64,000 nucleotides of DNA from Bacteroidota bacterium (GTDB lineage Bacteria > Bacteroidota > Bacteroidia > Chitinophagales > Chitinophagaceae), in the NCBI GenBank assembly GCA_018267955.1, contig JAFDXL010000009.1, positions 62,001 to 126,000 on the forward strand, written 5' to 3'. The translations under genes were made by a program, and so were the position numbers. Positions 25,039 to 33,522 of this stretch are shown here, piece after piece. Under the pieces are notes generated by a model. The model was given only the letters and a program-made list of their open reading frames with translations. It did not search any database and was not told the origin of the DNA. How positions within the stretch are numbered: the stretch's first letter is position 1; every line of letters starts with the position of its first letter.

Positions 25039-26010
25039 ATGCCAGTAAAGCTGCAACGCAATATCGCTCTTCTTTCAGTTGTTTTATTTATTGGCAAATT
25101 AGTTGCCTGGTATCTTACCCATTCGGTAACCATACTTACAGATGCGCTGGAAAGTACCGTCAATGTGATAGCTGGCTTTATTGGATTGTACAGCATTATA
25201 CTTGCTGCAAGACCAAGAGATAAAAACCATCCGTATGGGCATGGTAAAGCAGAGTTTGTATCATCGGCAGTGGAGGGCTCCCTGATCTTTATAGCCGGTT
25301 TGATGATCATCTACGAAGCGGTAGATAAATTATTGCATCCGCAGGAACTGCATAAGCTGGATGTAGGTATCTATATCACTGTTGCTACAGGTATCATCAA
25401 TTATTTTGTGGGTGCTTATGCCGTGAAGCAGGGTAAGAAGAACCGTTCGCTGATAATTGAATCCGCAGGTACGCATTTAAAGTCAGATGCTTATTCTACG
25501 TTTGCAATAGTTGTAGGGCTTGTGCTCATCATTTTTACCAAACAGGCATGGCTGGATAGCGCTGTTGCCATGATCTTTTCTGTGGTGATCATGGTTACCG
25601 GCTACAAAGTAGTGCGGAGATCGCTGGCAGGTATCATGGACGAGGCAGATGAGAAAGTGCTGGAAGAAGTAATAGCAACCTTAAATAAATACCGCAAACC
25701 GCAATGGATAGACCTGCACAATCTGCGTGTGATACAATATGGTGATGTATTGCATATAGATACGCATATGACGCTGCCCTGGTATTATACGGTACGTGAT
25801 GCAGAGCGGGAAATACATGCACTGGAAGACCTCGCACGGCAGCATTATGGCGATAAGGTAGAACTGTTCATACATATAGATGGTTGTATGCCATATCAAT
25901 GCAAACTGTGTAGTGTGGATCCCTGCGATGTAAGACAGGAACCGCTAAAGCAATTACAAACCTGGACTTTGGAGAATGTGCTGTTAGATAGCAAGCACGG
26001 AAAGGAGTAA
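25039..26010 (+). CDS. Cation diffusion facilitator (CDF) family metal exporter
   Basis: This 323-residue protein has six membrane segments with the CDF pattern LTDALESTVNVIAGFI (site A Asp) in helix 2, HPYGHGKAEFVSSAVEG in the loop and helix 3, and ESAGTHLKSDAYSTFAI in helix 5. A cytoplasmic C-terminal domain spans about residues 210-323, ending with a Cys-rich motif (CMPYQCKLCSVDPC) that probably binds zinc or another metal. It exports divalent metals, most likely zinc, cobalt or iron, using the proton gradient. Metal specificity is not resolved by sequence. Confidence 0.9.
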   Translation: MPVKLQRNIALLSVVLFIGKLVAWYLTHSVTILTDALESTVNVIAGFIGLYSIILAARPRDKNHPYGHGKAEFVSSAVEGSLIFIAGLMIIYEAVDKLLHPQELHKLDVGIYITVATGIINYFVGAYAVKQGKKNRSLIIESAGTHLKSDAYSTFAIVVGLVLIIFTKQAWLDSAVAMIFSVVIMVTGYKVVRRSLAGIMDEADEKVLEEVIATLNKYRKPQWIDLHNLRVIQYGDVLHIDTHMTLPWYYTVRDAEREIHALEDLARQHYGDKVELFIHIDGCMPYQCKLCSVDPCDVRQEPLKQLQTWTLENVLLDSKHGKE

Positions 26011-26085
26011 TGTATTTAATATCGCAAATGTGTATGCTAACTCAATAGCATTATATATTTTCACACATACTTATCCAAACTATCT

Positions 26086-26655
26086 ATGAATACTTTCCTT
26101 CGATTGAAGCATTGGCAATTGTTTTTACTAGGATTTATTTTGCCTGTAATTTGCCAGCCTTTCGCTTTAGCCGCCCTTACAAAATTTCACAATGCTGCAC
26201 TAGGCATGGGACTATTTCTGCTAATGATGTTATTGTGCTTAATACCGTTATTCAGTTGGTTTTATGCACTCGGAACCAATCTATATCCTAAACTGCCGGA
26301 GATGGCCAATATGAAGTTGAAAAAATTTAAAATATTTTGGTTAATACCCGTACTTTATATTGGTACGATTATGATTTTTATCGGTACCAAATTTGTACTT
26401 GGTATCGAAGCTTTAAATATTCCCGGTGCAGTTGTACTAATCGTGGTATTGTTACACCTATTTTCCATGTTCTGCATATTTTATTGCCTTTACTTTGTTG
26501 CAAAATCATTAAAAGCTGTAGAATTAGAACGCCCTGTTTCATTCAGTGATTATGCAGGTGAGTTTTTCCTGATATGGTTTTTCCCCATAGGTGTGTGGTT
26601 TATTCAGCCAAGGATCAATAGTATATTTAGCGATAGGGCTCCCGAGGCTTATTGA
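26086..26655 (+). CDS. Polytopic membrane protein of unknown function
   Basis: This 189-residue protein has four clear hydrophobic segments (about residues 10-32, 40-63, 85-105 and 115-140) and a fifth weaker one near 162-175 (FFLIWFFPIGVWFIQPRIN). The last segment, with FFPIG followed by WFIQPRIN, is a recurrent feature of small Bacteroidota membrane proteins. Its stop codon is eight bases before the repeat structure at 26664. I cannot assign a function. Confidence 0.6.
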   Translation: MNTFLRLKHWQLFLLGFILPVICQPFALAALTKFHNAALGMGLFLLMMLLCLIPLFSWFYALGTNLYPKLPEMANMKLKKFKIFWLIPVLYIGTIMIFIGTKFVLGIEALNIPGAVVLIVVLLHLFSMFCIFYCLYFVAKSLKAVELERPVSFSDYAGEFFLIWFFPIGVWFIQPRINSIFSDRAPEAY

Positions 26656-26663
26656 TGTCATGG

Positions 26664-26828
26664 GTGTCCACGCTGTCCATAGCGTCCATATTCTTTTTTC
26701 GTGGACAGTTGGACAGTTCTGCTCCAGTTGCTCCAGTGCTCCACAATTACTGAATGGAGCAGTGGAGCAAGACTACTGTCCCACTTTGTCCCGGTTGTCC
26801 CATAATCCTGGTGTGGGACAGTGGGACA
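26664..26828. repeat. Left arm of a nested inverted-repeat structure (three palindromic modules)
   Basis: Three modules follow one another. Module A (26664-26717) uses TGTCCA words and then GGACA words. Module B (26721-26769) uses GCTCCA then TGGAGC. Module C (26776-26828) uses TGTCCC then GGGACA. Each module is itself an imperfect palindrome, so the arm can fold as three stem-loops. The same modules occur in reverse order and orientation at 27217-27424. It starts 9 bases after one stop codon and ends one base before another. Confidence 0.9.
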
Positions 26829-26829
26829 T

Positions 26830-27156
26830 TTAGTAATCTAATTCAATAATTTCTTTTATAATCCCTTCTCCTATTTGTAATATCCCATTATTGTATAAAA
26901 TGAATGGCATATCAGGTGCAATATTATCTTTGATTAAAGAGAAAGCAGTAATAATAATCTTTGCTTTTGCTGATTCACCAGCACAGTTCTTTTCTTTATC
27001 TATGAAATAACACTTTCCTGAGAATAGCGACGAATGGAAATCAAATTTTAAATGAATATAAGAGTCTGTTGGTAAACATCGTATTTCACCTTTAAGCAGC
27101 ATGGGAAAGAAATGAAGCGTAACAACAATGTGACTTCGATATGTAAGTAGTTCCAT
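26830..27156 (-). CDS. Small protein resembling EF-Tu domain III, inside the inverted repeats
   Basis: Best start is the ATG at 27156 (108 residues); the frame is open to a TTG at 27186, giving 118. The end of the protein, KIIITAFSLI followed by PDMPFILYNNGILQIGEGI, lines up by eye with the EF-Tu C-terminal domain pattern (strand, a Gly-x-Arg-Phe-Ala-Ile-like turn, then VGAGVV). The middle (IHLKFDFHSSLFSGKCYF) fits its preceding strand. So a stand-alone EF-Tu domain III-like fold is suggested; function is unknown. It is A+T-rich, lies between the two repeat arms and touches the left one. Alternative: an unrelated small barrel. Confidence 0.5.
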   Translation of the reverse strand: MELLTYRSHIVVTLHFFPMLLKGEIRCLPTDSYIHLKFDFHSSLFSGKCYFIDKEKNCAGESAKAKIIITAFSLIKDNIAPDMPFILYNNGILQIGEGIIKEIIELDY

Positions 27157-27216
27157 AGGTGATATTATTACTTTATCTGAATTCAATAGTATATATACTT
27201 ATTCATACTTCACTTA

Positions 27217-27424
27217 CTGTCCCAGTTGTCCCACCAGTGGACAGTGGGACAACCGGGACAGTGTGGGACAATATAATAACAGACAATAATACTATACTGA
27301 TATTCCTTCTTTTGCTCCATTGCTCCATCCGGGAGCATTGGAGCATGTGGAGCAGAGTGGAGCAAGCTATACTGTCCAAGTGTCCACGAAAAAGGAATAT
27401 GGACAGCGTGGACACCATGGACAC
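27217..27424. repeat. Right arm of the nested inverted-repeat structure
   Basis: Mirror image of the left arm: module C' (27217-27270), a 43-base A+T-rich spacer not present on the left, module B' (27314-27364), and module A' (27371-27424). Reverse-complementing A' and aligning it without gaps to A gives 46 identical of 54 positions. The arm ends two bases before the rnhA stop codon. Confidence 0.9.
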
Positions 27425-27426
27425 TT

Positions 27427-27891
27427 TTAATTCCCGCTTTCGTAGCCTGCATCAACTAACCATTTACCGCTATCTGCTGCTGCAGTGGCCAGCTGGTCGC
27501 AACGGTTGTTCATTGGGTTGTCGGCATGGCCCTTTACCCATACAAATTTGATGCGATGCTTGTTGTGATACTTCAGGTATTGTTGCCAGAGGTCTACATT
27601 TTTTTTATCCTTAAAGCCTTTTTTCACCCAGCCAAATACCCATCCCTTTTCTACTGAGTTGACTACGTATGATGAGTCGCTGTATATAACAACGTCTAAG
27701 CCCTCTCGGGTAAGGCTTTGCAGTGCTACTACCACGGCCATCAGTTCCATCCTGTTATTGGTAGTAAGCCTATAGCCCTGCGAAAACTCCTTTACTGTTT
27801 GTCCCCATTGCATTACGATACCATATCCGCCCGGCCCGGGGTTACCTCTTGCTGCTCCGTCTGTGTAAATAATTAATTGTTGTTGCGACAT
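27427..27891 (-). CDS. rnhA: Ribonuclease HI
   Basis: This 154-residue enzyme has all catalytic residues: D11 (YTDGAARGNPGPGG), E49 (NNRMELMAV), D72 (YSDSSYV) and D132 (RCDQLA), with H122 in KGHADNPMNN. It degrades the RNA strand of RNA-DNA hybrids. The C-terminal stop lies two bases from the right arm of the inverted-repeat structure, so its terminator, if any, is provided by that structure. Confidence 0.96.
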   Translation of the reverse strand: MSQQQLIIYTDGAARGNPGPGGYGIVMQWGQTVKEFSQGYRLTTNNRMELMAVVVALQSLTREGLDVVIYSDSSYVVNSVEKGWVFGWVKKGFKDKKNVDLWQQYLKYHNKHRIKFVWVKGHADNPMNNRCDQLATAAADSGKWLVDAGYESGN

Positions 27892-27932
27892 GAATTCGTT
27901 GGCTTCTCCTATCTTTACGGCCTAAAAATAGA

Positions 27933-28676
27933 GTGTTGAGCGTCAAAATAAAAGTTGCAGCAGTAAGTTATTTGAATACCAAGCCTTTATTGTATGGTAT
28001 TGAGCGTAGCGAAGTGATGAATGATATGGAGCTGCTGCTCGATTATCCATCGAACCTGGCAAAAGACCTGAAGGAAGGAGTGATTGATATGGCTTTGTTG
28101 CCTGTTGCTGCTATGCCCGGCATACCCGGTGCGCATATCGTATCTGACTATGGTATTGCAGCAGATGGGAATGTGGCTTCTGTTTGCATCTTCAGCATGG
28201 TGCCGATAGAAGAAGTAGAGGCAGTATATCTCGATTACCAGTCGCGCACATCGGTACGTTTAGCGCAATTGCTGCTGGAGCGTCACTGGAAAAAGAAAGT
28301 TGTTTTTAAACAGGCGCCTGAGAATTATATAGAATACATCAACGGCACTACAGCAGGTGTTATCATCGGCGACCGCGCATTAAAGCAACTCACGAATTTT
28401 GAATATATCTACGACCTGGCCGCAGAGTGGAAGAAGATGACGGGATTGCCTTTTATTTTCGCCGCGTGGATCGCTAATAAAGAATTACCGCAATCATTTA
28501 CAGATGCTTTTAATAAAGCTAATGCAGCAGGGTTGGAGCATATTGATGAAGTAGTTGCGGAGAATCCATTCCCTTATTACGACCTTAAAACATATTACAC
28601 CGAAAATATCCATTACCTGCTGGATGGCAACAAAAAGAAGGGGCTGCAAACATTTCTTGAAATGATAGCCGAATAG
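27933..28676 (+). CDS. mqnA: Chorismate dehydratase of the futalosine menaquinone pathway (MqnA)
   Basis: This 247-residue protein starts at GTG (no ATG nearby). It opens VAAVSYLNTKPLLYGIE (about residues 8-24), the MqnA substrate-binding signature, and carries DMALLPVAAMPGIP (about 52-65), YLDYQSRTSVRLAQLLL (about 98-114) and VIIGDRAL (about 145-152), consistent with the MqnA/MqnD periplasmic-binding-like fold. MqnA makes 3-[(1-carboxyvinyl)oxy]benzoate from chorismate. Other mqn genes are not in the window. MqnD has a similar fold; MqnA fits better because of the YLNTKP motif. Confidence 0.85.
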   Translation: MLSVKIKVAAVSYLNTKPLLYGIERSEVMNDMELLLDYPSNLAKDLKEGVIDMALLPVAAMPGIPGAHIVSDYGIAADGNVASVCIFSMVPIEEVEAVYLDYQSRTSVRLAQLLLERHWKKKVVFKQAPENYIEYINGTTAGVIIGDRALKQLTNFEYIYDLAAEWKKMTGLPFIFAAWIANKELPQSFTDAFNKANAAGLEHIDEVVAENPFPYYDLKTYYTENIHYLLDGNKKKGLQTFLEMIAE

Positions 28677-28710
28677 TTTTAGGCAATAGCAAAATGATAG
28701 TGAATAGGTC

Positions 28711-28718
28711 TATCTTTG
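28711..28718 (+). promoter_or_regulatory. Bacteroidota -7 box for the HMG-CoA-lyase family gene
   Basis: TATCTTTG matches TAnnTTTG and lies 20 bases before the ATG at 28739. No clear -33 TTG was found at the usual distance. Confidence 0.4.
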
Positions 28719-28738
28719 AGCCCTCATATTAATATTTT

Positions 28739-29593
28739 ATGCAGAAGGGTATCACGCTCATTGAATGTCCCCGGGACGCCATGCAGGGCTGGAAACACTT
28801 TATCCCTACAGAACGCAAGGTGGAATATTTGAATGCGTTACTGAAAGTAGGCTTTGATGTGCTGGATTTTGGTTCGTTCGTATCTGCAAAAGCTATTCCC
28901 CAACTGGCAGATACCAAAGATGTAATACCGCAACTGCAACTCAACGATAAAACAAAACTGCTGGCTATTATAGCCAATACACGTGGCGCAGAAGATGCAG
29001 TGGTATATGATGAGATCCATTATTTAGGTTTCCCTTTTTCTATATCAGAGACCTTCCAGTTACGAAATACAAATAAAACCATAGCCGAGTCATTGAAGCA
29101 GGTAGAAGAAATTCAGAACTTGTGTGTGGCGAAGAGCAAAGAACTGGTGATCTATATATCTATGGGCTTTGGTAATCCGTATGGCGATGAATACAATGCG
29201 GAGACTGCCATTAAATGGGTAGGCAAGCTATCGGGTATGGGTATTAAAACCATTGCTATGGCAGATACTGTAGGCGTAGCCAAACCGGAGACGATAGAAT
29301 ATATCTACAAACACCTGGTGCCTGAATTTACAGATGTAAACATAGGCGCGCATTTCCATAGCACAGCCGATACATGGGAAGAAAAGATACAAACCGCTTA
29401 CGATAATGGCTGCCTGCGTTTTGACAGTGCTATGAAAGGTATAGGTGGATGCCCTATGGCAGAAGATGAGCTGGTAGGTAATATTGCTACCGAGAACATC
29501 GTTAACTGGGCTGCCCGCAAGAACATACCATTACAACTGGATATGGAAGCCTTCGACAAAGCCTGGCAAATGGCTGCCGGAATATTTATCTGA
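28739..29593 (+). CDS. Hydroxymethylglutaryl-CoA lyase family protein
   Basis: This 284-residue TIM-barrel protein of the HMGL-like aldolase superfamily opens [18 protein letters not shown], with the Arg and Asp that bind substrate and metal. [19 protein letters not shown] fits the second strand, and [15 protein letters not shown] has the His-x-His metal ligands. The family also includes other aldolases, but the D-x-Met-Gln-Gly start and the [21 protein letters not shown] end match HMG-CoA lyase, which makes acetoacetate and acetyl-CoA in leucine breakdown. It is likely cotranscribed with panB, 46 bases later, or has its own promoter. Confidence 0.82.
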   Translation: MQKGITLIECPRDAMQGWKHFIPTERKVEYLNALLKVGFDVLDFGSFVSAKAIPQLADTKDVIPQLQLNDKTKLLAIIANTRGAEDAVVYDEIHYLGFPFSISETFQLRNTNKTIAESLKQVEEIQNLCVAKSKELVIYISMGFGNPYGDEYNAETAIKWVGKLSGMGIKTIAMADTVGVAKPETIEYIYKHLVPEFTDVNIGAHFHSTADTWEEKIQTAYDNGCLRFDSAMKGIGGCPMAEDELVGNIATENIVNWAARKNIPLQLDMEAFDKAWQMAAGIFI

Positions 29594-29602
29594 TACTAAT
29601 TA

Positions 29603-29610
29603 TAACTTTG
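29603..29610 (+). promoter_or_regulatory. Bacteroidota -7 box for panB
   Basis: TAACTTTG matches TAnnTTTG; the ATG of panB is 30 bases downstream. Together with the 46-base gap it argues that panB can be transcribed separately. Confidence 0.4.
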
Positions 29611-29639
29611 CATTTACATCTCCTCTAAAAAATAAGATC

Positions 29640-30455
29640 ATGTCTGTACACAAAGAGATCACCAAGGTAACTACCAATACCTTGCAAAAAATGAAGCAGA
29701 AAGGAGAAAAGATATCCATGCTTACGGCCTATGATTTTTCTATGGCAGGAATATTTGATGATGCAGGCATAGATGTATTACTGGTAGGGGATAGTGCATC
29801 TAATGTGATGGCGGGGCATGAAACAACCTTGCCTATTACGCTCGACCAGATGATATACCATGCGCAAAGCGTGGTAAGGGCTATTAACAGGTGCCTTGTA
29901 GTGGTGGATATGCCTTTTGGTACCTACCAGGGTAATAGTAAAGAGGCATTAAGTTCGGCCATCAGGATCATGAAAGAGACCGGTGCTCACGCCATAAAAC
30001 TAGAGGGTGGTGAAGAAGTAGTAGAGTCTGTGAAACGTATTGTGAGCGCAGGCGTACCAGTGATGGGCCACCTTGGCTTAACACCACAGTCGATCTATAA
30101 ATTTGGTACTTATGTGGTACGTGCACGTGAAGAAGCAGAAGCAGAGCAACTGGTAAAGAACGCACATCTGCTGGAACAGGCAGGCTGCTTTGCCATAGTG
30201 CTGGAGAAAATACCTGCAACATTGGGCAAGCGTGTATCAGAGGCCGTGAAGATACCTATCATTGGCATCGGTGCCGGTATGCATGTAGATGGGCAGGTAT
30301 TAGTAATGCACGATATGCTGGGCATTAATAAAGAATTCTCTCCAAGGTTCCTGCGTCGTTACCTGAACCTTTATGACGAGATAAAAGGCGCTACCGAGCG
30401 ATACATATCAGATGTAAAAAGCCAGGATTTCCCTAACGAGCAAGAACAATACTAA
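29640..30455 (+). CDS. panB: 3-methyl-2-oxobutanoate hydroxymethyltransferase
   Basis: A 271-residue enzyme from the ATG at 29640; the open frame further upstream to 29484 overlaps the previous gene and is rejected. The PanB signatures are all visible: [20 protein letters not shown] (about 23-42), [19 protein letters not shown] (about 47-65), AHAIKLEGG (about 117-125), GHLGLTPQS (about 143-151) and [21 protein letters not shown] (about 208-228). It makes ketopantoate, the first committed step to pantothenate and coenzyme A. It is followed four bases later by a YggS-family gene. Confidence 0.95.
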   Translation: MSVHKEITKVTTNTLQKMKQKGEKISMLTAYDFSMAGIFDDAGIDVLLVGDSASNVMAGHETTLPITLDQMIYHAQSVVRAINRCLVVVDMPFGTYQGNSKEALSSAIRIMKETGAHAIKLEGGEEVVESVKRIVSAGVPVMGHLGLTPQSIYKFGTYVVRAREEAEAEQLVKNAHLLEQAGCFAIVLEKIPATLGKRVSEAVKIPIIGIGAGMHVDGQVLVMHDMLGINKEFSPRFLRRYLNLYDEIKGATERYISDVKSQDFPNEQEQY

Positions 30456-30459
30456 GAGC

Positions 30460-31146
30460 ATGGTGAATGTAGATGCCTGGAAGGAGATCAGTGCAGAATT
30501 AGCTAAGGATAACGTGACGCTCGTTGCGGTATCTAAAACTAAACCTGTAAGTGATATACAGGAGCTATACGATCTTGGCCAGCGCGATTTTGGTGAGAAC
30601 TATGTGCAGGAACTGGAAGAAAAGCAACCACAATTACCTGCGGATATTCGCTGGCATTATATAGGTCACCTGCAGAGCAATAAAGTAAAATACATTGCCC
30701 CCTACACCTACATGATACATGCGGTAGATAGCTTTAAGCTGCTGCAGGAGATAAACAAACAGGCTGCCAAACACAATCATACTATAAAAGTATTGCTGCA
30801 ATTGCATATAGCAGATGAAGAAACCAAGCATGGCATGGATGAGGCCGCGGTGCTTGAGTTGCTGGATTATTACGAAGCCCAGCGTGCAGACCTGCAGCAT
30901 ATACAAATATGTGGCGTAATGGGCATGGCTACGTTTACTGATGATACGGAAAAAGTAAGGGCTGAGTTTAAAAGGCTGCACAACTTCTTTGTGTATCTCA
31001 GGCAAACTCATTTTATCGCAGATGGCAACTTTACTACTATATCTATGGGCATGAGCGGCGACTATAAGCTAGCGGTAGAAGAGGGTAGTACTATGGTGCG
31101 CATAGGTAGCCTGTTGTTTGGCCATAGGGATTATACCAACGGTTAA
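30460..31146 (+). CDS. YggS-family pyridoxal phosphate-binding protein
   Basis: This 228-residue PLP-binding TIM-barrel protein has the PLP lysine K26 in LVAVSKTKP. Other family markers are DFGENYVQELEEK (about residues 43-55), WHYIGHLQSNKVKYI (about 65-79) and ICGVMGMATFTDDTEKVRAEF (about 148-168), ending SMGMSGDYKLAVEEGSTMVRIG. The family keeps PLP and amino-acid pools balanced and has no known catalytic activity. It follows panB by four bases. Its stop codon overlaps the stop of the convergent MFS gene by four bases. Confidence 0.93.
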   Translation: MVNVDAWKEISAELAKDNVTLVAVSKTKPVSDIQELYDLGQRDFGENYVQELEEKQPQLPADIRWHYIGHLQSNKVKYIAPYTYMIHAVDSFKLLQEINKQAAKHNHTIKVLLQLHIADEETKHGMDEAAVLELLDYYEAQRADLQHIQICGVMGMATFTDDTEKVRAEFKRLHNFFVYLRQTHFIADGNFTTISMGMSGDYKLAVEEGSTMVRIGSLLFGHRDYTNG

Positions 31147-32354
31147 GTACTTATCGGGCGCACTTTTTTATATAACCATATATAGCCCAATGTTGCCAGC
31201 AAACATATACCTCCTATGAACCACCACAATGCGTGAAATCCCCATTCCTCGGCGATAAGAGAGCCTGAAGATGGCCCCAATACCTGGGCGGCACTCCAGC
31301 AAATACTGTATAAAGCGGCGTATTGTCCCCTGTTAGATTCCGAAGACCTGCTGATCCAGAACGAGTTCATAAATGGCATGGACAATATTTCGCCTATTGT
31401 AATTACTATTTCAGATATTATCGCTACTGTAAATGCGCCGGGTAGTAAATTGAATAACATGAACGAGATGCCGGTAAGCGTTACGCCCACACTTATATAT
31501 TTAAGAATATGCAGGCGGCCTTCCAGGTTGTGCACGATCACCATTTCGAACAGGGCTATCAATATGCCATTCATAGCCATGATAAGTCCAATCTGTGTTT
31601 CTGTGATCTGCAGTTTGTTCCTGAAATAAACCGGCAGGGTAGTAAAACTCTGAAAAAAGCTGTAAGCAAACAGCGTAGTCAGTACGATGAAAACAAGGTA
31701 AAGCTTGTCGCGGTAGGCAGACCTTGCTGGCTCCGGGTGTTCCCGTGGTTTCTTTAGTGTAGCGGCATTTTTAGAAGGTGCAAGTTTCAGCCAAAGCATA
31801 CACGCAGCTAGGATATTGGTAAGGCCATCTATCCAGAACAAGGCAGTATAGCTCTTAGATGCAATGAACCCGCCCAAAGCGCCACCGGCGGCCCAGCCCA
31901 GGTTGATGGCCAGCCTGTTGAGCGAATAGGAGCGCGTCCTGTTTTCTACCTTACTATAATGCGCTATGGCGGCGGAGTTGGCCGGGCGGAAGGATTCATT
32001 CACCAGGCTGAGTACAAACGTAGTGATGCAGATAGCCGTGAGCTGATGCATCTGCCCCAATAATATGAATAGTAACCCGCCGCCGATCAGTGCTATGATC
32101 TGTAAATAATAGAAGCCAAACTTATCTGTGAATTTACCACCGAGGAATGCACCGCATATAGAACCTACACCCCAAAGGCTTACTACCATGCCCGCCGTGG
32201 CCACAGAATAATGCTGGCTGCGGGTAAGGTAAAGGGTCATGAACGGCAATACCATTGTACCCATACGGTTGATGAGCATCACTACGGATAGCCACCAGGT
32301 AGACGGTGAGAGGCCGGCATAAGCATTACGATATAGATTGGCAATCCGTTTCAT
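31143..32354 (-). CDS. MFS transporter (drug exporter type)
   Basis: This 403-residue membrane protein has about twelve spans and the motif A region GGKFTDKFGFY (about residues 73-83) after the second span. Pro- and Gly-rich segments at the N-terminus (MVLPFMTLYLTRS) and the first-half order resemble the small-molecule exporter branch of the MFS. No substrate-specific motif is visible. It ends convergently with a four-base overlap against the YggS-family gene. Confidence 0.85.
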   Translation of the reverse strand: MKRIANLYRNAYAGLSPSTWWLSVVMLINRMGTMVLPFMTLYLTRSQHYSVATAGMVVSLWGVGSICGAFLGGKFTDKFGFYYLQIIALIGGGLLFILLGQMHQLTAICITTFVLSLVNESFRPANSAAIAHYSKVENRTRSYSLNRLAINLGWAAGGALGGFIASKSYTALFWIDGLTNILAACMLWLKLAPSKNAATLKKPREHPEPARSAYRDKLYLVFIVLTTLFAYSFFQSFTTLPVYFRNKLQITETQIGLIMAMNGILIALFEMVIVHNLEGRLHILKYISVGVTLTGISFMLFNLLPGAFTVAIISEIVITIGEILSMPFMNSFWISRSSESNRGQYAALYSICWSAAQVLGPSSGSLIAEEWGFHALWWFIGGICLLATLGYIWLYKKVRPIST

Positions 32355-32439
32355 GGGAATGTCACAAATGTATATTGTTTAGGCAAACCGGCAATCAGGC
32401 ATTATTATTGTGGGATAATAATAAACCTATATAACTTTT

Positions 32440-32904
32440 ATGAAGCCTTCAGTTTATCTATCTGTTTTTTGCGCATTGATGCTTATTAGCTGTCAGAAAA
32501 AAGAGCCTTCCGTAACACCGGCGTCTGCAAATCAACAACCGGATTCTATTTCAGGCTATTATCATGGAAGATCGGAAATAATAAGAATAGACGTAAATCC
32601 TTCCAATCCTGTTCATGTGGTGCAAGACACTACTTATTCCGATACTGATGCTGTTCATATAAGTAAGACAGGGGACATTGTAGTTTTTAATATGAGTTTT
32701 CTGCCTTCATATGTAAATCCTTCCAGTAAAAAATACGTCGACTCCAATTACTACAATTTTAGTGGTGCGGCATCGCACAGTTATGATAATGTAGATGTGT
32801 ATTTTTACCCTCCGCACGATAGTGTGCGTGTAATCTATCACAGTTATGACGGCTGGGGAGGCGGATCGACGGAACGCTATTATACCTTCTCTGGTAAGAA
32901 ATAG
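32440..32904 (+). CDS. Lipoprotein of unknown function
   Basis: This 154-residue protein has a lipoprotein signal (hydrophobic residues 3-16, lipobox LISC with Cys at 18). A Pro/Thr-rich linker (about 22-37) leads to a strand-rich domain of about 110 residues with SGYYHGRSEI and the ending RYYTFSGKK. The layout resembles small secreted beta-sandwich proteins of Bacteroidota that bind lipids or calycin-type ligands, but no family is recognised. It stands alone, with a short gap to the ABC ATPase gene. Confidence 0.6.
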   Translation: MKPSVYLSVFCALMLISCQKKEPSVTPASANQQPDSISGYYHGRSEIIRIDVNPSNPVHVVQDTTYSDTDAVHISKTGDIVVFNMSFLPSYVNPSSKKYVDSNYYNFSGAASHSYDNVDVYFYPPHDSVRVIYHSYDGWGGGSTERYYTFSGKK

Positions 32905-33522
32905 CTATTTATAATCTTCTATAGATATCGTGTCTTTGCAGAAGTAATACTCCCGTACATCATTGGATGCGACGATCACCAGCCTGTTGTTCGTGTATTG
33001 TTCTATCCAGGAAGTATATTGTTCTACGCCCTGCTGATCTAGGTTAGTGCAAGGTTCATCAAGTAAAAGAATAGACGTGTCAGAGAAAATAGCCTGTGCC
33101 AGCTTCACGCGCTGCTTCATGCCCGAAGAGTATTCACCTATCGGTTTATCGGCAGCTATCTCTAAACCTATGAGCCTGATGACATCTTCTATGGTTAAGC
33201 CCGGTAGTAATTTCTTAAAACCGAAATGAAATTCGAGAAATTCTTTTAGAGTCAGTTCTTCTACGATCTCTTGCCCCGGAGCACAAAAACTAATGTATGG
33301 AAATATACCCGTAGCAGGTGTGTCAGTTCCGTTTACTGTATAGGTTATTTTCCCTTTGCTGGAAGCCTGCATACCTGCAATGATGCGCAGCAGGGTAGAC
33401 TTACCACTGCCATTGGCACCTAACAAAGCATAACGCCCCGGGCTATCAAAGGAATAGGAAATATCCTTGAATATCCAGTGGCGTTGAAATCTTCTGCTTA
33501 TGTTATTAAGAGATATCTTCAT
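32905..33522 (-). CDS. ABC transporter ATP-binding protein
   Basis: This small ATPase is about 205 residues from the ATG at 33522 (the frame is open to 33537). It has Walker A LGANGSGKSTLLR (about residues 30-42), signature YSSGMKQRVKLAQAI, and Walker B SILLLDEPCTNLDQQG. Its start lies inside the end of lpxA (16-17 bases of overlap), so translation is coupled. No permease is beside it. The closest look is the CcmA or ABC-2 type of ATPase; the transported molecule is unknown. Confidence 0.82.
   Translation of the reverse strand: MKISLNNISRRFQRHWIFKDISYSFDSPGRYALLGANGSGKSTLLRIIAGMQASSKGKITYTVNGTDTPATGIFPYISFCAPGQEIVEELTLKEFLEFHFGFKKLLPGLTIEDVIRLIGLEIAADKPIGEYSSGMKQRVKLAQAIFSDTSILLLDEPCTNLDQQGVEQYTSWIEQYTNNRLVIVASNDVREYYFCKDTISIEDYK

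Noticed and set aside
26664-27424. CRISPR or IS element
   Set aside because: Modules are palindromic words, not direct repeats with unique spacers; no transposase or target-site duplication is seen, so I keep it as an unclassified repeat.
29484-29639. N-terminal extension of panB
   Set aside because: It lies inside the preceding gene in another frame; the ATG at 29640 fits PanB length and the TAACTTTG box.
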